Numbered from the stretch's first letter, positions 1 through 6,490 are shown. The stretch is 7,486 nt of DNA from JAZTZP01 sp045637525 (GCA_045637525.1 JAZTZP010000081.1:1-7486); one strand, 5' to 3'. Notes: generated by a model from the sequence alone, not told the origin. Numbers and translations: made by a program.

Positions 1-295
1 GAATACTTTAAAAGAAAATTATATAAATATTTATCGCACAGATGAAGCAGGGACAATTACTATAATATCAGATGGTGTAAATATTACAATTGATAAAAAA
101 GCAAGTCAAATAAAAGAAAATGCACCGCCGAAGGAAATAAAGGCCGGAAACAGTACTGTTGTATATATTACAAAAACCGGGAAACGCTATCATAAAAATT
201 CATGCAGCAGTTTAAAAAACAGTAAAATAAAAAGTACAATAGAAGAAGCAAAGGAAAAAGGCTTAACACCCTGTCAAAAATGCAGTCCGCCGTAA
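1..295 (+). CDS. C-terminal part of a ComEC/Rec2-like MBL-fold protein with Cys/His tail (5' truncated)
   Basis: The gene enters from the left edge, so only its last 97 residues are visible; the reading frame begins at base 2 and stops at TAA 293-295. The first ~30 residues, including YRTDEAGTI and SDGVNITI, resemble the end of the metallo-beta-lactamase-fold domain of secreted ComEC/Rec2-type proteins, where a 'YRTD.xGTI...SDG' strand pair is typical. After a Lys/Pro-rich linker comes a small domain with TKTGKRYHKNSC (residues 58-69) and LTPCQKC (88-94). His64, Cys68, Cys91 and Cys94 are spaced as in small Ada-like zinc-binding domains that often end clostridial secreted hydrolases. The catalytic HxHxDH motif would lie upstream and cannot be seen, so enzymatic function is inferred only. 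No convincing terminator follows; the next promoter begins 27 bases downstream. It could be another protein carrying the same tail, such as a secreted nuclease, but the YRTD segment favours the MBL family. Confidence 0.75.
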   Translation, partial: NTLKENYINIYRTDEAGTITIISDGVNITIDKKASQIKENAPPKEIKAGNSTVVYITKTGKRYHKNSCSSLKNSKIKSTIEEAKEKGLTPCQKCSPP

Positions 296-322
296 TATTA
301 AATTTTTTAGTATAAAAAAGTA

Positions 323-351
323 TTGCAAAATACAAAATTTTATGATAAAAT
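323..351 (+). promoter_or_regulatory. Predicted sigma-A promoter of the SLH protein gene
   Basis: A -35 box TTGCAA (323-328) is followed after 17 bases by a -10 box TAAAAT (346-351). A TG one base before the -10 (343-344) makes it an extended -10. Transcription would begin near 358, giving a leader of only about 25 bases before the ATG at 382. This is pattern recognition in AT-rich DNA, so chance matches are possible, but the same architecture recurs at three other gene starts in the window. Confidence 0.6.
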
Positions 352-366
352 TAAATCAGAAGAATG

Positions 367-372
367 AAAGGA
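367..372 (+). promoter_or_regulatory. Ribosome binding site that fixes the SLH gene start
   Basis: AAAGGA lies 9 bases before ATG 382. An in-frame ATG also exists at 364, but it overlaps this site and has no Shine-Dalgarno sequence in front of it. Starting at 382 also gives a standard signal peptide beginning MKK. Confidence 0.75.
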
Positions 373-381
373 TTTATTAAC

Positions 382-1659
382 ATGAAAAAAGTATTGTTAA
401 CATTAATTTCAATAATTTTAGTTATTTCATCTGCAAGTGTATTTGCAAATGAAGAAATAGAGGGTTTAAATGAAAATTTAGACGAACTTCTTATGAAAAA
501 TTACTTTACATATGAGCAGTTTGATGAAATGAATAAGGAATATATGGAATATTATGAGGATTATCTTCTTAACGAATATATTCCCCAAAGGCAACGTGTG
601 AATAAAATGGAAACAGGCAGTGTTGAAGAAGAATTTCGATTATTAATGAATGAGGCAGAATTGGTTTATGAGGATGGTTTAAGAGTAAGTCATTTTGCTG
701 ATTATAAATATGACTATCAGTATATGAAATCAAAATGCTTTGAATATCTTTTCAGCGATAAAGAGTATTGGAGTGTACCACTCAAAAAGAATGCAATAGC
801 GACAAGTAGTTCAAAATTCAAGATAAACGGTATACGAATTAAAGATTATGAAGCATTCAAAGAATTTATTGGCTTTGAAAATAATCGTTTGATGGGGCAA
901 AAAAGGGTATTAAAATTAATTGAAGAAAAAAATACTATAAAAAATCTCTTGATTGAACATAGTGTAAAAAAAGTTGAAGATATAAAATTCTGTTCTTATG
1001 TCGGAAACATAACCGGATTGTATTTTAAATGTGATAATAATAGAGAATTTTTCTTATCTGTATATTCTCAGTATTGGGATTCGTTTGATAAAGCTTCTGA
1101 TGAGTATTTTGAATTTACTACATTAGAAGAATTGGTTACTAAAGCAGAAGAAGAATGGAGTAAAATAAGCCTTAGTTATGTAACACCTGTAAAACCAACA
1201 TATGACGAAGAAGCTTTATCACTTCAAAATGAAGGACTGTTGCATGGAAATGAAAAAGGTCTTGATTTATTGAAGCCTTTGACGAGAGTTGAGGCGGCTA
1301 CTATGCTTTTGCGTGCTATGGGAAAGGAGACGGTGGCAAATGATGGGCAGGCACAGACTTTTATTGATGTTTTATCATCGCATTGGGGGTTTGGGGCTGT
1401 AGAGAATGCTTATTCACTTGGGCTTATAAAAGGAATGGGAGAAAATATATTTGCGCCGGATGAGCCTGTAACTGCTGTGCAGTTTGCGACGATGGTGTTA
1501 AGAGCCGGGAACGAAGCTGAATTTAACTGGGAGGAAGCTATTGATATTTTAATAGAAAAAGGTGTTATAACCGAGGAAAATTCAAATACAATGGATTTCT
1601 TTACACGTGGCGATATGGCTAAGATTATTTATGAAGCGAGAGAGAATGGCTTGTTATAA
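382..1659 (+). CDS. Secreted protein with three C-terminal SLH repeats
   Basis: The product is 425 residues from ATG 382. A signal peptide is clear: MKK, a hydrophobic core, then SVFA before Asn23, so cleavage is expected after residue 22. Residues ~25-265 are acidic, Tyr/Glu/Lys-rich and match no family I recognise. The C-terminus (~275-425) carries three S-layer-homology-like repeats. The first includes LKPLTRVEAATMLLRAMG (~297-314), the second FIDVLSSHWGFGAVENAYS..GLIKG..ENIFAPDEPVT (~327-364) and the third, more degenerate, AIDILIEKGVI...FFTRGDMAKIIYEA (~386-419). In Gram-positive bacteria such domains usually bind pyruvylated secondary cell-wall polymer, so the protein is probably displayed on the cell surface. 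The role of the N-terminal part is unknown. Base composition rises from roughly 22-30% GC in sampled lines of the N-terminal half to about 45% in the SLH-coding part. No strong terminator follows the gene. Confidence 0.88.
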   Translation: MKKVLLTLISIILVISSASVFANEEIEGLNENLDELLMKNYFTYEQFDEMNKEYMEYYEDYLLNEYIPQRQRVNKMETGSVEEEFRLLMNEAELVYEDGLRVSHFADYKYDYQYMKSKCFEYLFSDKEYWSVPLKKNAIATSSSKFKINGIRIKDYEAFKEFIGFENNRLMGQKRVLKLIEEKNTIKNLLIEHSVKKVEDIKFCSYVGNITGLYFKCDNNREFFLSVYSQYWDSFDKASDEYFEFTTLEELVTKAEEEWSKISLSYVTPVKPTYDEEALSLQNEGLLHGNEKGLDLLKPLTRVEAATMLLRAMGKETVANDGQAQTFIDVLSSHWGFGAVENAYSLGLIKGMGENIFAPDEPVTAVQFATMVLRAGNEAEFNWEEAIDILIEKGVITEENSNTMDFFTRGDMAKIIYEARENGLL

Positions 1660-1815
1660 AACAGAAAAACAGTACCGGCTGGTTTAGATGCGAGAATGTT
1701 TATTCAAATATACAAATAAAGATTTATCGGGAACGCTAATTTACAGCCGGGATATACTTAAGGATGCAAGTTTTTAAATGTTAAATAAAGTAATAAAGTT
1801 GTAATGGAAATGTAA
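1660..1815. other. Gene-free spacer after the SLH gene
   Basis: No coding sequence is supported here. The only structure noticed is a GC-rich 7-base inverted repeat, CCGGCTG (1675-1681) against CAGCCGG (1744-1750), with a 62-base spacer. A very weak hairpin (ACTT 1756-1759 with AAGT 1768-1771) runs into five T residues. Neither is convincing as a terminator, so how transcription of the SLH gene ends is unclear. Confidence 0.4.
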
Positions 1816-1844
1816 TTGCAATAAATAGCGAAATATGGTATAAT
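1816..1844 (+). promoter_or_regulatory. Predicted sigma-A promoter of the glycine-riboswitch/symporter transcript
   Basis: The -35 TTGCAA (1816-1821) and -10 TATAAT (1839-1844) are separated by the ideal 17 bases, with an extended -10 TG at 1836-1837. Transcription should begin near 1851, about 50 bases before the aptamer. The long leader to the symporter start at 2104 (about 250 bases) is what a riboswitch-controlled gene requires. Confidence 0.8.
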
Positions 1845-1902
1845 AAAAAAGTTGTATAAGCATTATAATCGTTATGGCAAAAAATTGCTTTAAGACGGAT
1901 GA

Positions 1903-1986
1903 TGCTCCGGAGAAGTCTCTTAAATGAGGTGCCGAAGGTGTAAGGCGGACAAAGACGCTGAATCTCTCAGGCAAAAGGATGGAGTT
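1903..1986 (+). promoter_or_regulatory. Glycine riboswitch, single aptamer
   Basis: The conserved glycine-aptamer core is present: GGAGA (1909-1913), TGCCGAAGG (1930-1938), and AATCTCTCAGGCAAAAGGA (1961-1979). Helices can be drawn: P1 GCUCC (1904-1908) with GGAGU (1981-1985); P2 GGAGA (1909-1913) with the UCUC run at 1963-1967; one side helix UCUC/GAGG (about 1916-1919 with 1926-1929); and a second, GGCG (1944-1947) with CGCU (1956-1959). Only one complete aptamer is visible, not the classic tandem pair. A small hairpin just 3' (GCGAG/CUUGC, 1993-2005) and a stem just 5' (AAGCA 1858-1862 with UGCUU 1886-1890) could play the 'ghost aptamer' role known from singlet glycine riboswitches. An intrinsic terminator follows at 2024-2061 and the controlled gene is an AGCS-type amino acid symporter, a common partner of this riboswitch. 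Confidence 0.93.
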
Positions 1987-2023
1987 ATAAATGCGAGTTT
2001 CTTGCTGCTTCATATGTTTTTCA

Positions 2024-2061
2024 GAGTCGGACGGAGTTTATCCTTGTCCGGCTTGTTTTTT
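2024..2061 (+). terminator. Intrinsic terminator acting as the riboswitch expression platform
   Basis: A 9-bp stem pairs 2024-2032 with 2046-2054 (core GTCGGAC against GTCCGGC, with G-U pairs), capped by GGA/TCC (2033-2035 with 2041-2043). It runs into TTG then six T (2053-2061). It lies about 40 bases after the aptamer and about 40 before the symporter start, so it controls read-through into the gene. It does not overlap the aptamer. Part of its 3' arm can instead pair with the aptamer's 3' core. Confidence 0.88.
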
Positions 2062-2090
2062 GCTCTGCGGTTGCTTGAAATTTATAATAT

Positions 2091-2097
2091 GGAGGAG
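2091..2097 (+). promoter_or_regulatory. Ribosome binding site that fixes the symporter start
   Basis: GGAGGAG lies 6 bases before ATG 2104. The open frame extends upstream to an ATG at 1924, but that extension is the riboswitch and terminator themselves and cannot be coding. ATG 2089 overlaps this site and has no ribosome binding site of its own. Confidence 0.9.
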
Positions 2098-2103
2098 AAG
2101 TTT

Positions 2104-3594
2104 ATGTTTTTAGAACAAGTTGAAAAAATTAACGGTGTCATAAACGGCATTGTGTGGGGTGTACCTATGCTGATACTTATAATCGGTACAGGTATAATCA
2201 TGACGGTTTGTACGAAGTTCTTCCAGTTAACTCATGCAAAGCATGTAGTAAAGGAAACTTTGGGGGGAATTTTTAAGAAGAAGGATGTAAGAAAATCTGA
2301 TGATAAAACATCAATATCACAGTTCCAGGCTCTTTGTACGGCGCTCGCTGCAACAATCGGTACAGGAAATATCGCAGGTGTTGCAAGTGCTGTTGCAGTC
2401 GGCGGCCCGGGTGCGGTGTTCTGGATGTGGGTTTCTGCATTCTTTGGAATGATGACAAACTATGCTGAAAATGTTCTCGGTATTTATTACAGAAGAAAAA
2501 ATCAGTATGATGAGTGGTCGGGCGGTGCTATGTACTACTTAAAAGACGGTTTAGGTTCTAAAAAGAATTGTAAAATGCTTGGTGCTGTGTTAGCTGTTCT
2601 TTTCTGTATATTCTGTCTTTTAGCATCGTTTGGTATTGGAAATATTGCTCAGATAAATACGATAGCAGGTGCTATGAATGAGTCGTTTTCAGTTCCGCCG
2701 ATAGCTACGGGAATTGTACTTATGATAATTGCAGGTCTTGTTGTTATCGGAGGTATTAAGAGAATTGCGTCCGTTACAGAAAAGCTTGTGCCGTTTATGG
2801 CGATTGCATATGTATTGGGATGTCTTTACATACTTATAGTTAACTTTGATCAGGTAGGTGCAGTATTCGGTGCAATATTTAAGGGCGCTTTCGGTTTTGA
2901 CGCTGTTGCCGGCGGAGCTATCGGTGCTCTTGTTAAAAAAGCTGTAACAATGGGCTTTAAGAGAGGCGTTTTCTCAAATGAGGCAGGTCTTGGTTCTTCC
3001 GTTATGGTTCATTCGGCATCAAATGTTAAAGAGCCTGTAACACAGGGAATATGGGGTATATTTGAGGTATTTGTTGATACTATGATAGTTTGTACTCTTA
3101 CAGCGTTTGTTGTACTTTCTTCAGGTGCTGTTGATTTGTCAACGGGATTGCTTGTAAATCCTGACCTTGAAGGTGTTGCGCTTGTAACAAGTGCGTTTGC
3201 ATCAAGCATACATGGTTTTGCCGGTGCATTCATTGCAATAGCAATATTATTCTTTGCTTTTTCAACATGCCTTGGCTGGAGCTTTTACGGAACAAAGGCT
3301 TTTGAGTATCTTTTCGGAACAAAGGCTACAATAATTTATAAGGTTATATTTGTAGCGTTCGTTGTGGTTAGTGCAACATCAAATCTTCAGCTTGCATGGG
3401 ATTTGTCGGATACATTTAACGGACTTATGGCGATACCTAACCTTATAGGTGTTCTTTCGCTTACGGGCGTTGTTATCAAAATAACAAGGAATTATGTTGC
3501 AAGAGTATTTAAAGGCTCGGATGAAAAGCCGATGCTTTCTGCCTTTGAGGATATACAGAAGATGCAAGAGGAAGCAATTAAAAAGGGACAGTAA
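2104..3594 (+). CDS. Sodium:alanine/glycine symporter (AGCS family)
   Basis: This 496-residue integral membrane protein should import alanine and/or glycine driven by Na+. The family signature is clear at residues 83-106 (TIGTGNIAGVA, then AVGGPGAVFWMW). A second conserved block reads GFKRGVFSNEAGLGS (284-298), and LGWSFYGTKAFEYLFG (390-405) is also typical. Roughly ten or eleven hydrophobic segments run from ~14 to ~462, followed by a short charged cytoplasmic tail rich in Lys, Glu and Gln. Length is normal to slightly long for the family, and no key motif is missing. The gene stands alone behind a glycine riboswitch, which makes glycine the most likely regulating ligand and a likely substrate. 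Whether alanine, glycine or both are carried cannot be read from the sequence. Homologues are called alsT or agcS; I leave the symbol blank because substrate preference is not shown. Confidence 0.96.
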   Translation: MFLEQVEKINGVINGIVWGVPMLILIIGTGIIMTVCTKFFQLTHAKHVVKETLGGIFKKKDVRKSDDKTSISQFQALCTALAATIGTGNIAGVASAVAVGGPGAVFWMWVSAFFGMMTNYAENVLGIYYRRKNQYDEWSGGAMYYLKDGLGSKKNCKMLGAVLAVLFCIFCLLASFGIGNIAQINTIAGAMNESFSVPPIATGIVLMIIAGLVVIGGIKRIASVTEKLVPFMAIAYVLGCLYILIVNFDQVGAVFGAIFKGAFGFDAVAGGAIGALVKKAVTMGFKRGVFSNEAGLGSSVMVHSASNVKEPVTQGIWGIFEVFVDTMIVCTLTAFVVLSSGAVDLSTGLLVNPDLEGVALVTSAFASSIHGFAGAFIAIAILFFAFSTCLGWSFYGTKAFEYLFGTKATIIYKVIFVAFVVVSATSNLQLAWDLSDTFNGLMAIPNLIGVLSLTGVVIKITRNYVARVFKGSDEKPMLSAFEDIQKMQEEAIKKGQ

Positions 3595-3609
3595 GAATTT
3601 CTTTTTGCA

Positions 3610-3660
3610 ATGTGCATATATATGCTCGGATATTTTTGCACATATAATAGAAAATTCCGA
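3610..3660. repeat. Two overlapping inverted repeats after the symporter gene
   Basis: ATGTGCA (3610-3616) is the reverse complement of TGCACAT (3637-3643), with a 20-base spacer. Overlapping it, TCGGA-t-ATTTT (3626-3636) can pair with AAAAT-TCCGA (about 3651-3660). The two helices are mutually exclusive. Neither ends in a T run on the + strand, so a standard intrinsic terminator is not supported. They may protect the symporter mRNA 3' end, or they may be chance in AT-rich sequence. Confidence 0.35.
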
Positions 3661-3667
3661 AAAATAC

Positions 3668-3695
3668 TTGACAATTTTTTAAAATTTGGTATAAT
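3668..3695 (+). promoter_or_regulatory. Near-consensus sigma-A promoter of the small secreted protein gene
   Basis: A perfect -35 TTGACA (3668-3673) and perfect -10 TATAAT (3690-3695) are 16 bases apart, with an extended -10 TG (3687-3688). Transcription would begin near 3702, leaving a ~30-base leader with AAAGGAG (3716-3722) 9 bases before ATG 3732. It is the best promoter match in the window and suggests strong, largely unregulated expression. Confidence 0.88.
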
Positions 3696-3731
3696 TATAT
3701 TAGAATTTGATTTGTAAAGGAGTGTGGACTA

Positions 3732-4151
3732 ATGAAGAGATTAATTTGTGCGCTTACCGTTCTGGTAATGTGTATCGGAATTGGTACATCAGCTTTCGCT
3801 GAACAGCCGATAACCGTAAAAATTAAGGATGTGCCTGTAGTTTTTCCGGATCAGGAGCCTGTAAAATTAAATGACAGAGTGTTGGTTCCGATGAGAGCTA
3901 TATTTGAAGCTTTAGGCGCTACGGTGGTATGGAATGATATTAATCAGACTGCGGTAGGTCAGAAGTCAGGCAAGCAGGTTCAGATTACGGTGAATTCAAC
4001 TACTGTTAATATTAACGGAAAGATAACACCTCTTGATCAACCGGCAATTCTTATGAATGACAGAGTGCTTGTACCTGTAAGAGTTATTGCAGAATCGTTC
4101 GGGGCAAAAGTAGGTTGGGATGACACAACCTGGACAGTTCTTATAGATTAA
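3732..4151 (+). CDS. Small secreted protein with two copper-amine-oxidase-N-like repeats
   Basis: The 139-residue product has a signal peptide (MKR, hydrophobic core, cleavage expected after AFA at residue 23). The mature part is essentially two copies of the motif known from the 'copper amine oxidase N-terminal domain' family: KLNDRVLVPMRAIFEALGA (residues 45-63, continuing TVVWND) and LMNDRVLVPVRVIAESFGA (107-125, continuing KVGWDD). In Clostridia and Paenibacillus-type bacteria this domain is common in extracellular proteins and is usually an accessory module. There is no catalytic amine oxidase domain and the family name should not be read as copper or oxidase activity. No transmembrane anchor, LPxTG or SLH segment follows, so it may be released or bound non-covalently to the wall. 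It is transcribed alone, between its own strong promoter and a strong terminator. Its function is unknown. Confidence 0.9.
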   Translation: MKRLICALTVLVMCIGIGTSAFAEQPITVKIKDVPVVFPDQEPVKLNDRVLVPMRAIFEALGATVVWNDINQTAVGQKSGKQVQITVNSTTVNINGKITPLDQPAILMNDRVLVPVRVIAESFGAKVGWDDTTWTVLID

Positions 4152-4161
4152 TAAGGTTTTT

Positions 4162-4197
4162 GATAAAAACACACGCTTATATGGGTGTGTTTTTATC
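4162..4197 (+). terminator. Strong intrinsic terminator (potentially bidirectional)
   Basis: Perfect 13-bp stem: GATAAAAACACAC (4162-4174) pairs with GTGTGTTTTTATC (4185-4197) across a 10-base loop. The 3' arm supplies the T run and the 5' arm supplies an A run, so it could also stop transcription from the other strand. It begins 10 bases after the stop codon of the small secreted protein gene and isolates that gene from pta. Confidence 0.9.
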
Positions 4198-4229
4198 CGT
4201 TTTCAATATTATGGGTAATTGAAAAATAA

Positions 4230-4235
4230 TATAAT
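4230..4235 (+). promoter_or_regulatory. Possible -10 box for pta-ackA
   Basis: TATAAT lies 26 bases before the pta start, between the preceding terminator and the pta ribosome binding site AAAGGAAG (4244-4251), which is where the operon promoter must be. No good -35 sits at 16-18 bases upstream and there is no extended -10 TG. The assignment is weak, and expression may need an activator or another sigma factor. Confidence 0.35.
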
Positions 4236-4260
4236 ATAAAGTGAAAGGAAGTTTTACATA

Positions 4261-5259
4261 ATGGATCTTATATCTAAGATAAAAGAAACAGCAAAAGGTA
4301 ACATTAAAACAGTAGTATTGGCGGAAGGAGAGGAGCTAAGATCAATTCAGGCTGCCGATATGGTGTTGAAAGAGGGATATGCAAACATAATTCTTCTCGG
4401 AAATATTGAAAAAATAAATGAAATTGCAGCTAAAGAGGGATGCGATATTTCAAAGGCTCAGATTATTGACCCTGAAACATCAGATAAAACAGCTGAGTAC
4501 GGTGAAATGCTTTATGAACTCAGAAAAGCAAAGGGTATGACTCCTGAGGTTGCGGCTGAAACTGTTAAGAACACATTATACTATGGTGTTATGATGGTAA
4601 AGAACGACGATGCTGACGGAATGGTTGCCGGCGCGGTTAACTCATCAGCAAACGTTTTAAGACCGGCACTTCAGATTTTAAAAACTGCTCCGGGTACAAA
4701 GCTTGTATCTGCTTTCTTCCTTATGAACGTTCCGGACTGCACTATGGGTAATGACGGTACTTTCTTATTTGCGGATTGCGCTTTAAATGAAAATCCGGAT
4801 GCTGATCAGCTTTCAGAAATTGCAATTTCATCTGCGAAGAGCTTTGAAATGCTTCTTGGTAAAGAACCGAAAATTGCAATGCTTTCATATTCAACATACG
4901 GCAGTGCAAAGAACGCTTTGGTTGACAAGGTTGCTGAGGCAACAAAGCTTGCAAAGGAAAAGGCTCCCGAATATCTTATTGACGGAGAAATCCAGCTTGA
5001 TGCGGCAATAGTTGATTCTGTCGGCAAGCAAAAGGCTCCCGGTTCACCGGTTGCGGGACAGGCGAACGTTTTGGTATTCCCGGATCTTAATGCAGGAAAC
5101 ATAGGTTATAAGCTCGTTCAAAGACTTGCAAAGGCAGAGGCTTACGGCCCTGTTATGCAGGGTATTGCTAAGCCTGTAAACGACTTGTCGAGAGGCTGCA
5201 GTGCAGAGGACATAGCAGGTGTTGTTGCAATAACAGCAGTACAGGCACAAATCCAATAA
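4261..5259 (+). CDS. pta: Phosphate acetyltransferase
   Basis: Pta (EC 2.3.1.8) interconverts acetyl-CoA + phosphate and acetyl phosphate + CoA in the cytoplasm, the first step of acetate formation. The 332-residue length is that of the short, single-domain class found in Firmicutes and Methanosarcina. Typical blocks are VVLAEGEELRSIQAADM (residues 18-34), DADGMVAGAVNSSANVLRPA (117-136), MLSYSTYGSA (207-216), SPVAGQANVLVFPDLNAGNIG (262-282) and NDLSRGCSAEDI (307-318). Ser310, Arg311 and Asp317 align by motif with the active-site Ser309, Arg310 and Asp316 described for the Methanosarcina thermophila enzyme. One small difference is Asn127-Ser128 where many family members have His in 'GA.HST.DTLRPA'; I doubt it disables the enzyme. 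AAAGGAAG lies 9 bases before the ATG. ackA follows after 22 bases in the same direction, so the two form an operon. Confidence 0.97.
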   Translation: MDLISKIKETAKGNIKTVVLAEGEELRSIQAADMVLKEGYANIILLGNIEKINEIAAKEGCDISKAQIIDPETSDKTAEYGEMLYELRKAKGMTPEVAAETVKNTLYYGVMMVKNDDADGMVAGAVNSSANVLRPALQILKTAPGTKLVSAFFLMNVPDCTMGNDGTFLFADCALNENPDADQLSEIAISSAKSFEMLLGKEPKIAMLSYSTYGSAKNALVDKVAEATKLAKEKAPEYLIDGEIQLDAAIVDSVGKQKAPGSPVAGQANVLVFPDLNAGNIGYKLVQRLAKAEAYGPVMQGIAKPVNDLSRGCSAEDIAGVVAITAVQAQIQ

Positions 5260-5265
5260 GAACAG

Positions 5266-5272
5266 AAAGGAA
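5266..5272 (+). promoter_or_regulatory. Ribosome binding site that fixes the ackA start
   Basis: AAAGGAA lies 9 bases before ATG 5282. An in-frame TTG at 5273 directly abuts this site and is too close to be used. Starting at 5282 gives the canonical acetate kinase N-terminus MKILVINAGSSS. Confidence 0.85.
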
Positions 5273-5281
5273 TTGTTGAAA

Positions 5282-6481
5282 ATGAAAATACTCGTTATAA
5301 ATGCAGGAAGCTCATCACTTAAGTATCAGCTCATAGATATGGCAAACGAAAGTCTTTTAGCAAAAGGCTTGTGTGAAAGAATAGGTATTGACGGTTCAAA
5401 CCTTCAGCATACAAACGTTGCAAAGGGTATGGACAAGGTAGTGATTGAAAAGCCGATGAAGAATCATGCAGATGCTATACAGATGGTAGTTGATGCGCTT
5501 GTAAATCCGGATTACGGTGTAATCAAGAGTATGGACGAAATTGGTGCGGCAGGACACAGAATAGTTCACGGAGCAGAGTATTTTGCTGACTCATGCATAA
5601 TTGATGCTTCTGTTAAGAAGGCACTTGAGATGTGTACACCTCTTGCACCGCTTCACAATCCGCCGAATATGACAGGTGTTGAGGCTTGCGAAAAAATTAT
5701 GCCGGGAATTAAGCAGGTAGCAGTATTTGACACAGCTTTCCACCAGACAATGCCGAAAAAGGCATATATGTACGGACTGCCGTATGACTACTATGAGAAT
5801 AAGAAAATAAGAAAATACGGTTTCCACGGCACAAGCCACAAGTACGTTGCTGCGAAGGCGGCTGAGCTTATGGGTAAGCCTCTTTCAGAGCTTAAGATAG
5901 TAACTTGTCATTTAGGAAACGGTTCTTCGATTACAGCAGTTGACTGCGGAAAATCTGTTGATACTTCAATGGGATATACTCCGCTTGACGGTACAATCAT
6001 GGGTACAAGAACAGGTTCTATGGACCCTGCCGTTATTGTACACCTCATTGAGGAGGGTATGAGCGTGAGCGAAGTTAATACCCTTATAAACAAGGAGTCA
6101 GGCGTGTTCGGTGTTTCTGGTATATCAAGCGACTTCAGAGACTTATTTGCTGCGGCAGGTGAGGGCAATGAGCGCGCTCAGCTTGCTATTGATATGTTCT
6201 GTTATCATGTTAAGAAGTATATAGGCTCGTATGCTGCGGCAATGGGCGGTATAGACGTTTTGGTATTTACGGCAGGTGTTGGCGAAAACACACCGTTAAC
6301 CCGTGAGGCTGCAACAGAAGGTCTTGAATTTATGGGAATTGCTGTGGATAAGGAAAAGAACTTTACAAGAGGTACCGTAGATATAACGGCTGATGGTGCA
6401 AGAGTAAAGACTTTTGTTATACCGACAAATGAAGAGCTTATGATTGCTATGGATACTTACAGACTTGTAAAAGGTGAATAA
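5282..6481 (+). CDS. ackA: Acetate kinase
   Basis: AckA (EC 2.7.2.1) transfers the phosphoryl group of acetyl phosphate to ADP, giving ATP and acetate in the cytoplasm. The 399-residue length is standard for this ASKHA-fold kinase. Visible motifs are VINAGSSSLKYQL (residues 5-17), GHRIVHGAEYF (91-101), VFDTAFHQTMP (148-158), YGFHGTSHKYV (179-189), CHLGNGSSITAV (209-220), GTRTGSMDP (241-249), FTAGVGEN (329-336) and IPTNEELMIAMDT (380-392). By motif, Asn7, Arg93, Asp150, His182, Arg243 and Glu385 correspond to the substrate-binding and catalytic residues known from the Methanosarcina thermophila enzyme (Asn7, Arg91, Asp148, His180, Arg241, Glu384). All are present, so the enzyme should be active. 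It is the second gene of the pta-ackA operon and is closed by a strong terminator starting 10 bases after its stop. Confidence 0.98.
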   Translation: MKILVINAGSSSLKYQLIDMANESLLAKGLCERIGIDGSNLQHTNVAKGMDKVVIEKPMKNHADAIQMVVDALVNPDYGVIKSMDEIGAAGHRIVHGAEYFADSCIIDASVKKALEMCTPLAPLHNPPNMTGVEACEKIMPGIKQVAVFDTAFHQTMPKKAYMYGLPYDYYENKKIRKYGFHGTSHKYVAAKAAELMGKPLSELKIVTCHLGNGSSITAVDCGKSVDTSMGYTPLDGTIMGTRTGSMDPAVIVHLIEEGMSVSEVNTLINKESGVFGVSGISSDFRDLFAAAGEGNERAQLAIDMFCYHVKKYIGSYAAAMGGIDVLVFTAGVGENTPLTREAATEGLEFMGIAVDKEKNFTRGTVDITADGARVKTFVIPTNEELMIAMDTYRLVKGE

Positions 6482-6490
6482 ATAAGGTTT

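Noticed and set aside
303..319. Terminator hairpin TTTTTTA/TAAAAAA after the partial gene
   Set aside because: It is made only of A and T with a 3-base loop and no T run after it. Such matches are expected by chance in this AT-rich spacer.
1756..1775. Intrinsic terminator of the SLH gene
   Set aside because: The stem is only 4 A/T-rich base pairs before five T residues, too weak to call.
1851..1902. A first glycine aptamer making a tandem riboswitch
   Set aside because: The stretch lacks the conserved GCCGAAGG and CAGGCAAAAGGA blocks and is too short for a full aptamer.
1924..2103. In-frame upstream extension of the symporter open frame to ATG 1924 (60 extra residues)
   Set aside because: This segment is the glycine riboswitch core and its terminator. 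ATG 2104 has the perfect GGAGGAG site and gives a normal symporter N-terminus.
4806..5102. Open frame on the minus strand inside pta
   Set aside because: It lies wholly within a strongly conserved gene, has no promoter or ribosome binding site evident, and its translation resembles no protein; the same holds for minus-strand frames inside ackA (5591-5839, 5908-6168) and the symporter gene.
5273..5281. TTG start for ackA adding three residues
   Set aside because: It directly abuts the ribosome binding site, and the resulting N-terminus departs from the conserved acetate kinase start.
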